A DNA stretch of 40,407 nucleotides from Robiginitomaculum sp. (lineage in GTDB: Bacteria; Pseudomonadota; Alphaproteobacteria; Caulobacterales; Maricaulaceae), in the NCBI GenBank assembly GCA_023301505.1, contig JALZUP010000344.1, positions 1-40,407 on the forward strand, in the 5' to 3' direction. Positions within the stretch are counted from its first letter, which is position 1. Every line of letters starts with the position of its first letter. A model generated the notes under the pieces. That model saw only the letters and a list, made by a program, of their open reading frames with translations, did no database searches and was not told the origin of the DNA. This document shows, piece after piece, positions 17,427-25,155 of the stretch. A program made the position numbers and the translations under genes.

Positions 17427-18413
17427 ATGACTGATCCATCTTCACAAAGAAACGCAGCTCAAAGCGCTCTTGTTGGTCGCCGTGTTTTGGCGACCGAAAT
17501 TGCGGCCTTGGAAAGCTTGTCCGATATGCTGGGCGAGGACTTTGACGCCGCCATCGCTCATCTTACTGCGCTTAAGGGGCGGGTGATTTTAGCGGGCGTT
17601 GGGAAATCTGGACATGTTGCGCGCAAAATAGCCGCCACATTGGCCTCAACGGGCACGCCCTCACTTTATGTGCATCCGACAGAGGCTAGCCACGGAGATA
17701 TGGGCATGATCACGCCTGATGATGCCGTTATTGCCTTGTCGCGATCTGGCGAGACCAAAGAGCTGGCCGATATGATTGGCTATTGCAAACGCTTTAATGT
17801 TTGCCTGATGGCTATGACCTGCAAAGCGGGCAGTACGCTGGCGCGTCAATCTGATTTCCTGCTCGCCTTACCTGACGCGCAAGAAGCTTGCGCGGAGACG
17901 CGCGCGCCCACCACATCGACCACTTTGCAAATCGCGCTGGGCGATGCAATCGCTGTTGCTTTATTAGAGGCTAAAGGCTTTACGGCAGGAGACTTTAAAA
18001 CCTTTCACCCAGGCGGCGCGCTGGGGGCCAGTCTGGCAAGCGTTGCCGATTTGATGCATGGGGCCGATGCTGTGCCGCTTGTCACATTAGGCGCGCCCAT
18101 GAGTGATGCTTTGCTGATTATGAGCGAGAAAGGCTTTGGCTGTGTTGGCGTGGTTGATAAAGACGGACAGATGCGCGGCATTATAACGGATGGGGATTTA
18201 CGCCGCCATATGGGGCCACAGCTCACATCTAAGTCGGCGGGGGATGTGATGACCGCAGACCCTAAAACAGCCACTGCGCGCGAGCTTGCCGCGAATGCAT
18301 TACGCCGTATGACCCAAGATCCGCCAAAAGTTATGCAGCTTTTCGTCATTGAAGAGGGCGCGCCCATTGGCATTGTGCATTTACATGATTTGCTGCGCGC
18401 GGGCCTAGCTTAA
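17427..18413 (+). CDS. kdsD: arabinose-5-phosphate isomerase (KdsD/KpsF; SIS + CBS)
   Basis: GVGKSGHVARKIAATLASTGTPSLYVHPTEASHGDMGMI, SRSGET, FHPGGALG, two CBS motifs. Confidence 0.95.
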   Translation: MTDPSSQRNAAQSALVGRRVLATEIAALESLSDMLGEDFDAAIAHLTALKGRVILAGVGKSGHVARKIAATLASTGTPSLYVHPTEASHGDMGMITPDDAVIALSRSGETKELADMIGYCKRFNVCLMAMTCKAGSTLARQSDFLLALPDAQEACAETRAPTTSTTLQIALGDAIAVALLEAKGFTAGDFKTFHPGGALGASLASVADLMHGADAVPLVTLGAPMSDALLIMSEKGFGCVGVVDKDGQMRGIITDGDLRRHMGPQLTSKSAGDVMTADPKTATARELAANALRRMTQDPPKVMQLFVIEEGAPIGIVHLHDLLRAGLA

Positions 18414-18453
18414 CTAAATTGGCTGCGGAAAATTAGCTTAGATGAAAAATGCT

Positions 18454-18496
18454 AAAAAAAAACCCGCCTTGTCCAACAGGGGGGAGGACAGGCGGG
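18454..18496 (-). terminator. intrinsic terminator of candidate sRNA
   Basis: 11-bp stem with one bulge followed by nine T on the minus strand. Confidence 0.9.
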
Positions 18497-18540
18497 TAAG
18501 GGGACTACCTTTGCAACGGGAATGCAGTGGGTAGATGTCC
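18454..18540 (-). ncRNA. candidate small RNA with two C-rich loops and intrinsic terminator
   Basis: Minus strand: 5' hairpin GGA(cat)CTACC...GGTAGTCC with inner GCA-TTCCCGT-TGC, linker, then CCCGCCTGTCC-TCCCCCCTGTT-GGACAAGGCGGG-TTTTTTTTT. 5' end inferred. Confidence 0.65.
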
Positions 18541-18582
18541 TCTTAACGCGGCAGAGCATAATATTCCGTCGCGGATTTTCAT

Positions 18583-18597
18583 TTAAAAGAAATTTAA
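18583..18597. promoter_or_regulatory. CtrA-type box TTAA-N7-TTAA
   Basis: TTAAAAGAAATTTAA, ~43-57 bp upstream of the inferred sRNA 5' end. Confidence 0.55.
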
Positions 18598-18719
18598 AGT
18601 GACGTGAGGGGTAAGATGCCCAATCCATTGATTGCACGCCGGCTCAAAGATGATTAGGGTCTTAAACGACTTGGGGGCAATCTGGAGTAATCTGAGAGCC
18701 AATCTGTAACCTTGTAATT

Positions 18720-20498
18720 ATGATAAATATAACACGTAGATATATGTTGGCCGCATTAGGCTATATTGGCGCTTTTGGCGTTGGGCTTGGCGCGGCGGGC
18801 TGTGCGGGCCGAACTGCGTCGTCTCAAAAAGGCGCTCAAGCTCAGCAAGGTGAGACCCCTTGGACGTCACCGCGTTTTTCTCATGGTGTTGCCAGTGGGG
18901 ATCCTGCACCGGGGCGCATGATTATCTGGACGCGTGTGAGCCCGCAAAAGGGCGCTGAGATATCTCCCATTACCCTTACATGGCAGGTCAGCCCCGACCC
19001 TTTATTTGCCTCCTCGGCTTTATTGACAGGGCAGGTGCAAACAGATGGCACGCGCGATTATACGGTCAAAGCCGATATTGATAATTTGGAACCGGGACAG
19101 GTTTATTATTACCGCTTCGCCGACCCAGATGGAGAGCGCTCTGATATAGGGCAGTTTAAAACTTTGCCCCGCGGCGCTGTTAAGCAGCTAGACTTTGCGA
19201 TTATCTCCTGCGCGAATTTTCAGGCAGGTTATTTTAACGTCTATGAAGAGATTGCCAAAACGGCGCAAGATCTGAACGCGATCATTCATTTGGGAGACTA
19301 TTTTTACGAATATGGTCTTGATGGCTGGGGAGGGGCGGTGGACGGCGGGGCGCGCAATCATATTCCGCCTCATGAGACGGTTAGCTTGTCTGATTATCGC
19401 CAGCGTCATGCCCAATATCGCACGGACCCGTCTTTGCAAAATATGACGCGGCGTGCGGCTTTAATTGCGCTTTGGGATGATCATGAAGTCGCCGATGATA
19501 GTTATATCGCTGGCGCGGGCAATCATCAGCCCAGTGCCGAAGGGGAGTGGAGCGCGCGCCGTGACGCGGCTATACAGGCCTATTATGAATGGATGCCTGT
19601 GCGCGAGCTTGCCGATGGACGGCCCGCCTATGCGCGCTATGCTGCTTATGAATTTGGCGATCTTTTGACATTGGTCACGGCTGAGACGCGCCTAACGGAG
19701 CGCGCCGAGCCAATCAATATGGATGATTATACGGCGAGTTTTAAAAGTGCCCAAGATGTGGCCGAGTTTAAAGACAATGTGCTGAGCGCGCCAGATCGTC
19801 ATGTCTTAGGCGAGCCGCAAATGGATTTTATTATGGATCAGTTTCTGCGCTCCAAACAGGCGGGCAAGCCGTGGCGCATATTGGCAAATCAGGTGGTTAT
19901 GGGCCGCCTCGCAACACCTGATCTCACCCCTCATGTTGATGAGGCTTCTGTTTCGGCTCTTGAGCCTGATTGGCCCAAAGTGCGCGAATTTGTAGAGGTT
20001 TCTAAATATGCCTTACCCGTTTATACTGATAGTTGGGATGGCTATCCATGGGCGCGCGAGCAATTTTATGAGCGCCTGACCCAGGCCAATATAAATGATA
20101 TTTTGGTGGTTACAGGTGACGCCCATGAGTTTTGGCTCAATGATTTAACAACGCAGCAAGGCACAAAGATGGGCATTGAGCTGGGCACAAGTTCTGTCAG
20201 CTCGCCAACCCTTGAGGCCTATTTTGGTGAGGCGACGAAAGATTATGCCTTGCTAATGACGCAGAGTAATCAGGACGTGCGCTATTATAATGCGATGCGG
20301 CGCGGCTATATTCATTTAACGCTTGGGCGTGATGAGGCGCGCGCGCAAATGATTCAAGTCGATCAGGTTGATAGTCCACATTATACGGCCAGCCGCGCGG
20401 CCAGATTTGACATAAAGAAATCTCGCGGCAGCCTGAAAGCATCAGGCCCGCGCGGGCTGAGTTTAAAACAGCGTTTATTATTTATGGGGCTGGGTTAG
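18720..20498 (+). CDS. PhoD-like alkaline phosphatase/phosphodiesterase
   Basis: Tat-like lipoprotein leader (TRRYMLAALG...GAAGC), FSHGVASGDPAPGRMIIWTRVSP, HLGDYFYEYG, LWDDHEVADDSY, VVTGDAHEFW. Confidence 0.95.
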   Translation: MINITRRYMLAALGYIGAFGVGLGAAGCAGRTASSQKGAQAQQGETPWTSPRFSHGVASGDPAPGRMIIWTRVSPQKGAEISPITLTWQVSPDPLFASSALLTGQVQTDGTRDYTVKADIDNLEPGQVYYYRFADPDGERSDIGQFKTLPRGAVKQLDFAIISCANFQAGYFNVYEEIAKTAQDLNAIIHLGDYFYEYGLDGWGGAVDGGARNHIPPHETVSLSDYRQRHAQYRTDPSLQNMTRRAALIALWDDHEVADDSYIAGAGNHQPSAEGEWSARRDAAIQAYYEWMPVRELADGRPAYARYAAYEFGDLLTLVTAETRLTERAEPINMDDYTASFKSAQDVAEFKDNVLSAPDRHVLGEPQMDFIMDQFLRSKQAGKPWRILANQVVMGRLATPDLTPHVDEASVSALEPDWPKVREFVEVSKYALPVYTDSWDGYPWAREQFYERLTQANINDILVVTGDAHEFWLNDLTTQQGTKMGIELGTSSVSSPTLEAYFGEATKDYALLMTQSNQDVRYYNAMRRGYIHLTLGRDEARAQMIQVDQVDSPHYTASRAARFDIKKSRGSLKASGPRGLSLKQRLLFMGLG

Positions 20499-20956
20499 GG
20501 ATTAGGGCTAGAGCTGTCTAATGCGGCCACATTCTCTGGGGCATTTTGTAAAAAGCGGTAAATGACTTCAACTTCACTATCTGAAAAATTTTTAAGCAGG
20601 TGATCGTTAAAATCGCGAAAGTCACGCATGACGATTTCGCGTATGGCCCAGCCTTTATCGGTTAAGCGTACTTTGCGCGCGCGCCCATCAGAGAGCACGG
20701 CAATGCGCGTGACCAGACCCGCGCGCTCCATACGGTCAATGAGGCCTGTAATGGCGGAATTATTATGCCCGACACCTTCAGCCAGTTCAGAGAGCAGGCA
20801 ATCATCGTGAAAGCCGAGATAAAATAAGGCGGCGGCTTGGGCTGTCTTTATCCCAGCAGAGCGGCGCAGGCGTTTATCGGCCAGCTTAGACAAACGCGCA
20901 TGGCTGCGGTCAAAGAGAAAGAATAAACGCCGATCAACGGGGCGCGCTATGGCCAT
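20495..20956 (-). CDS. MarR-family transcriptional regulator
   Basis: winged HTH (LSELAEGVGHNNSAITGLIDRMERAGLVTRIAVLSDGRARKVRLTDKG). Confidence 0.93.
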   Translation of the reverse strand: MAIARPVDRRLFFLFDRSHARLSKLADKRLRRSAGIKTAQAAALFYLGFHDDCLLSELAEGVGHNNSAITGLIDRMERAGLVTRIAVLSDGRARKVRLTDKGWAIREIVMRDFRDFNDHLLKNFSDSEVEVIYRFLQNAPENVAALDSSSPNP

Positions 20957-20965
20957 ATAGGCACC

Positions 20966-21011
20966 TATGTAATATTTGAATTATCTAAAATGAGACAATA
21001 AATATTACATA
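20966..21011. promoter_or_regulatory. 12-bp perfect inverted repeat upstream of marR
   Basis: TATGTAATATTT (20966-20977) ... AAATATTACATA (21000-21011), 22-nt spacer. Confidence 0.7.
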
Positions 21012-21064
21012 TGTGAACTAATTTGTCCAGATGGCAGATCGCAATGCCTATATGTTAGCCCTGC

Positions 21065-21769
21065 CTAAGCTGCGTAATGCTCTGCGGGGGATGGGTGCGA
21101 GGCGGGGTTAAAGCGGGGTTCGCGCGATGGTAAGATTAACAGCTCTCCATTTGGCATAGTCAAAACCGTCTCGCCGCCCAATATTGCCGAAATGACATCG
21201 GCGGCATGGGCGAAGGGGCCAAGTTTTTGCAATAGGGTCCATTGGGCTTGCTTATTGGGCAGGCTTGCAAAGGCAGCGGCTTGTTCTAGCGATAAATGCC
21301 CGCTGGAGAAATAATCCATAATTTGCTCATTCAGATTATTAAGCGATAAGGCCTGATCTACTGCGCTAGCGGTGCAAGCAAAGCGGGCCATGAGGGCCGT
21401 TTTGCTCGCGCCAGCGCTAAAGGCGTCGCAAATGGCGTGGACAAATTCACTATCAGTTTTCAGGGCAGGGCGGTTAGGCGCATTATTAGGCGCGCAGCTT
21501 TGCTCAAGGCAAGGCACAAGGCGCAGCGAGCGTGGCAAACGCTTCGCATGGCTTAGCAGTTCAAAGGCGCGTAGTCTCTTTTCGCCATCAATAACGCGGT
21601 AAGGGGCGCTGGCTGTATCAGTTTTGCTTGTTTTGGCCTTAGTCACGAGAATTGGGTTTAAGAGTCCATCCGTCACAATAGCTTTAGCAAGGCTGACCAC
21701 TTTGGGGGTATTTATGGGGGTAAGGTGTGGATAAGCTATTTCTGACTGGGGGAGGGTCATAATGGCCAT
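21065..21769 (-). CDS. ParB-like N-terminal-domain protein (orphan, no parA adjacent)
   Basis: LAKAIVTDGLLNPILVTKA...YRVIDGEKRLRAFELL and KorB-like HTH region FACTASAVDQALSLNNLNEQIMDYFSSGHLSLEQAAAFASL. Confidence 0.82.
   Translation of the reverse strand: MAIMTLPQSEIAYPHLTPINTPKVVSLAKAIVTDGLLNPILVTKAKTSKTDTASAPYRVIDGEKRLRAFELLSHAKRLPRSLRLVPCLEQSCAPNNAPNRPALKTDSEFVHAICDAFSAGASKTALMARFACTASAVDQALSLNNLNEQIMDYFSSGHLSLEQAAAFASLPNKQAQWTLLQKLGPFAHAADVISAILGGETVLTMPNGELLILPSREPRFNPASHPSPAEHYAA
21726..21734 (-). promoter_or_regulatory. exact DnaA box TTATCCACA
   Basis: TGTGGATAA on + strand, inside the 5' end of the ParB-like ORF. Confidence 0.5.
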
Positions 21770-21790
21770 GTCATCATCCTTTCATTCAAT

Positions 21791-21822
21791 TGAAAGCGCA
21801 AACATTATGGTTAACGCTTTCA
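21791..21822. promoter_or_regulatory. 8-bp inverted repeat upstream of ParB-like gene
   Basis: TGAAAGCG-N16-CGCTTTCA. Confidence 0.6.
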
Positions 21823-21917
21823 TATTTTAATACGCCTTCTTAAGTGAACAGGATGTGTATATTGCATGTAATTATGTTAATACTAGATCACATTGTATAT
21901 CACGAGAACTTTACAGG

Positions 21918-21932
21918 TTAATAAATAGTTAA
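21918..21932. promoter_or_regulatory. CtrA-type box TTAA-N7-TTAA
   Basis: TTAATAAATAGTTAA in the AT-rich ParB-like/rluA intergenic region. Confidence 0.55.
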
Positions 21933-22061
21933 TCTTGCTCTTTACTTGGTTAATACACATTCTTGATAAGAGAGTTGATTTGAAGCTAGGCGTCTATTGC
22001 CAATAGGAGTCCCTTTAGGAGTCCCTTTGCCAATAGGGGCGCAGCCTGCTAGAGCGCGGCT

Positions 22062-22814
22062 ATGTCAGCGCGCCACCCGATCATTTATAACCGTCCATTT
22101 GACTATAAACCGCCTGAAAATGGCCCGGTACTTATCCACAAATGCACGCAAATTTATTGTGTGGATAAGCCAGCAGGCCTTTTGAGTGTGCCGGGCAAAG
22201 CGGCAGACCATAAGGACTGTGTGGAGTCCCGCCTTCAACGTAGTGACCCGCAAGCACGGATTGTACACCGTCTTGATCTGGCAACCTCTGGCGTGATGGT
22301 CATGGCGCGTAATGCTCAGGCTCATCGGCATTTAGGGCTACAATTTGAACGCCGTCATGTGAAAAAGTCTTATGAGGCGCTTGTTTGGGGCAGGGTTTCA
22401 AAGGGGGAGCCAGAAACAACTTCAGAGATAATTCCAGAGGCAGAGCAAGAGACAGGGCAAGACATAGCTGGGCAGATAGATTTGCCTCTGCGCTGTGATT
22501 GGCCCAACCGCCCTGTACAAATGGTGGATGAGACGCAGGGTAAAAGGGCGCTCACGCAATGGGACGTGATGGGCTATGAGCTGTTAGGAGGACAACAGGT
22601 GACGCGTATGGCCCTGACTCCGATTACAGGCCGCTCGCATCAATTGCGAGTGCATATGCTCGCCCTCGGCCATCCCATTATAGGTGATCAGCTCTATGCA
22701 CCTGATGAGGCCTTTGCCGCCGCGCCGCGCCTTATGCTCCATGCGCGCTGGATAGAGTTTCATCATCCTGATGGGGGAGAGCGGGTTAGCTTTAGCGCGC
22801 CTGTCCCTTTTTAG
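22062..22814 (+). CDS. RluA-family pseudouridine synthase
   Basis: VDKPAGLLSVPG, RIVHRLDLATSGVMVMARN, PITGRSHQLRVHMLALGHPIIGD. Confidence 0.95.
   Translation: MSARHPIIYNRPFDYKPPENGPVLIHKCTQIYCVDKPAGLLSVPGKAADHKDCVESRLQRSDPQARIVHRLDLATSGVMVMARNAQAHRHLGLQFERRHVKKSYEALVWGRVSKGEPETTSEIIPEAEQETGQDIAGQIDLPLRCDWPNRPVQMVDETQGKRALTQWDVMGYELLGGQQVTRMALTPITGRSHQLRVHMLALGHPIIGDQLYAPDEAFAAAPRLMLHARWIEFHHPDGGERVSFSAPVPF
22132..22168. promoter_or_regulatory. pair of inverted exact DnaA boxes
   Basis: TTATCCACA (22132-22140) and TGTGGATAA (22160-22168). Confidence 0.45.
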
Positions 22815-23219
22815 CTATTTTGGGGCGGGTTTATTGCGAAAGTCAGTTTGAAAATCAGGGTGGCTATGTTTGAGCAGTCCCGCCAAAATAGCCGGCCAGA
22901 ATATTGATTTCACCGTATCTTTGACGGCGCTTTTCCAGTTCCATGAATCATCGGCAAATATAATCAATATAAAGTCGATTAATTCATTGGCGAACTGAAC
23001 CGCGCCCACTGCGGCAAGCGCGATAAGGGGGGCATGTCGGGATTTGCGCAATATATATAAAAGGGACAAGAAAATAAGCAGTCCTATATGGACGTGCAGC
23101 TCGTCTGGGCTAAAGCGCGCGCCAAATTCGGCGCGATATTTCAGCGTCCGCCATAAGTCGTGAAAAAAGGCCAAAGGCACAAATGTTGAAACTGTATATA
23201 TCATGGCTGCATATATCAT
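22815..23219 (-). CDS. hypothetical membrane protein
   Basis: ORF with several TM segments; stop codon abuts the rluA stop. True start may be the second ATG. Confidence 0.65.
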   Translation of the reverse strand: MIYAAMIYTVSTFVPLAFFHDLWRTLKYRAEFGARFSPDELHVHIGLLIFLSLLYILRKSRHAPLIALAAVGAVQFANELIDFILIIFADDSWNWKSAVKDTVKSIFWPAILAGLLKHSHPDFQTDFRNKPAPK

Positions 23220-23275
23220 GGCTGCTGGGTTATGCTTTTGAGGCTTAGTTATAAAATGGCGGCTAATATATAATT

Positions 23276-23310
23276 AAAAAACAATGCCCCGCTGACAGTA
23301 TCAGCGGGGC
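23276..23310 (-). terminator. strong intrinsic terminator
   Basis: Minus strand GCCCCGCTGA-TACTG-TCAGCGGGGC then ATTGTTTTTT; perfect 10-bp stem. Confidence 0.9.
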
Positions 23311-23460
23311 ACGTTCTGAAGTTTGGGTCTCACTGGCGTCATGCCAGCTTCAAGATAGAAAGCTCTTTACCCAATTTCGCGTTTACGAAAGGGCTGAGTT
23401 AACAGCTTCGGGCAGACCCCTCAAAATAGATAGACAAATCAAACCTCCTTTCAAAATGCG
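23276..23460 (-). ncRNA. candidate structured RNA (three-way junction + terminator)
   Basis: Complementary segments (+ coordinates): P1 23325-23330/23414-23419, P2 23358-23364/23404-23409, P3 23370-23379/23386-23393, P4 23333-23337/23343-23347; terminator 23286-23310. 5' end unknown. Confidence 0.65.
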
Positions 23461-23547
23461 GCCCAACTATTGGACGGCTTAATAATATTACTATGCGTCT
23501 AAAGTTTCAAAAATCAATCCTGAAAATTCAGACGCTCTTTTCTGGGC

Positions 23548-24072
23548 TTAAGCCTCAATAAATTCGAGTGCGACGCCATTATTGCAATATCGTAAACCCG
23601 TTGGCTCGGGGCCGTCATTAAACACATGGCCTTGATGGCCGCCGCACCGCGCGCAATGATATTCTGTGCGGGCAACAAATAATTTACGGTCTACTTTGGT
23701 CTCGACCGCGCCATCAATTGCATTAAAAAAGCTAGGCCAACCTGTGCCGCTATCAAATTTCATCTCATTGGTGAATAATGGTAATTTGCACCCATTGCAG
23801 ACAAATATACCTGCGCGTTTTTCATCATTTAATGGGCTGCTCCAAGGGCGTTCTGTGCCTTCTTTGCGTAAAACATTGAATTCTTGGGCGCTCAGGCGTG
23901 TTTGCCACTCAGCTTCGGTTAAATTAGCCCAGTCTGTATCTGACATTTTTTTGTCTGACATGGCTGTCTCCTGTAAAGTATCGGCATTGCCTGCTTGGCT
24001 GCATGCGGTTAATGCAAGCGCGGCGGCGCCTCCGAGAGAGAGTTGGCGTCGTGTAAGGCTTTTTGTCAACAT
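23548..24072 (-). CDS. msrB: peptide-methionine (R)-S-oxide reductase MsrB with Tat-like lipoprotein leader
   Basis: RRQLSLGGAAALALTAC leader; CNGCKLPLF, DSGTGWPSF, CARCGGHQGHVFNDGPEPTGLRYCNNGVALEF. Confidence 0.96.
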   Translation of the reverse strand: MLTKSLTRRQLSLGGAAALALTACSQAGNADTLQETAMSDKKMSDTDWANLTEAEWQTRLSAQEFNVLRKEGTERPWSSPLNDEKRAGIFVCNGCKLPLFTNEMKFDSGTGWPSFFNAIDGAVETKVDRKLFVARTEYHCARCGGHQGHVFNDGPEPTGLRYCNNGVALEFIEA

Positions 24073-24161
24073 AGCTGTCTCCTTTATTACCCCTAATATA
24101 GGGGATATAGGGGTGGATTACCAAACAAGTTGGTTTCACGCTTTGGTGAAAAAACCGTTTA

Positions 24162-25115
24162 TTATCCCCATATAAAAGAATAGGCCGTGAGGCTGAGTGT
24201 GAGAATGATCCCCGCCCAAAAGTTCGATTTAAAGATCGCCAAAGCTTTAGCCGCGTCATCAGGTCTAAAGGCCCAAATTTGCCAAATGAGATGAAGCGCG
24301 AAAAAGCTGATGAGTACGAGCAAAAAAATCAAGGGCAAAAATAAGGCTCGCCACATCATCTCTCCCATTAGGCTCATGGTGCAGGCATATAATATCAAGC
24401 AGAGGCAAATCAGGTAACATAAGGCGACGGCAGGTCTTACATAGCGCCCAAAGCGCCGCGCCGTGCTTTTGATCCCAACCAGCCCGTCATCTTCAATGTC
24501 TTGGCAGGCATAAATCGTATCATAGCCAATCGTCCAAAATATCAGGCCTGCATATAGTATCAATACAGGCGCGCTCACCTCGCCCGTCTTCGCCGCATAG
24601 GCCACAAGCACAGCCCAGTTAAAGGTCATGCCCAGCCAGAGCTGTGGCCACCATGTGATGCGCTTCATAAAGGGATAAGCGGCGACTAGGGGTATGGAGC
24701 ATAGCGATATAATCTGCGCCAGCCTTGGTAAGCATAGCAGCACAATCAGCCCGACAGCGCATTGCGCAAACAGCCATATCCATGCCTGCCGCGTCGTGAC
24801 CGTGCCAGCGGGTAGGGGGCGCAAGGCCGTACGCTCGACCTGCGCGTCGAGGTCTTGGTCAACAATATCATTATAAGTACAGCCTGCCCCGCGCATGGCA
24901 ATCGCGCCGATGAGAATAAGCAGAGCGAGCTTAATGTCCTCGCCGCTATAATTTTGTGAAAAGCCGGCAAAGGCGAGTCCTATCCAGCCGGGCAGGGTCA
25001 ATAGCCAATATCCCACAGGGCGGTCAAGGCGTGACAGTTGCAAGTAAGGACGCAGCGCGCTGGGCGAACGGTTCACCCAATGTGACTTACGCGAATCTTT
25101 GACAGCTTGGCTCAT
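24162..25115 (-). CDS. ubiA: 4-hydroxybenzoate polyprenyltransferase UbiA
   Basis: RLDRPVGYWLLTLPGWIGLAFA, GAGCTYNDIVDQDLDAQVERTALRPLPAG, DTIYACQDIEDD. Confidence 0.96.
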   Translation of the reverse strand: MSQAVKDSRKSHWVNRSPSALRPYLQLSRLDRPVGYWLLTLPGWIGLAFAGFSQNYSGEDIKLALLILIGAIAMRGAGCTYNDIVDQDLDAQVERTALRPLPAGTVTTRQAWIWLFAQCAVGLIVLLCLPRLAQIISLCSIPLVAAYPFMKRITWWPQLWLGMTFNWAVLVAYAAKTGEVSAPVLILYAGLIFWTIGYDTIYACQDIEDDGLVGIKSTARRFGRYVRPAVALCYLICLCLILYACTMSLMGEMMWRALFLPLIFLLVLISFFALHLIWQIWAFRPDDAAKALAIFKSNFWAGIILTLSLTAYSFIWG

Positions 25116-25155
25116 GGGGGGTGATTAGCGGGACTTAATCGGTTATGACAAGCTT

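Noticed and set aside
18452-18637. 61-aa minus-strand ORF between kdsD and phoD
   Set aside because: It reads through the sRNA hairpins and into the terminator T-tract (ending ...RRVFF), so an RNA explanation fits better.
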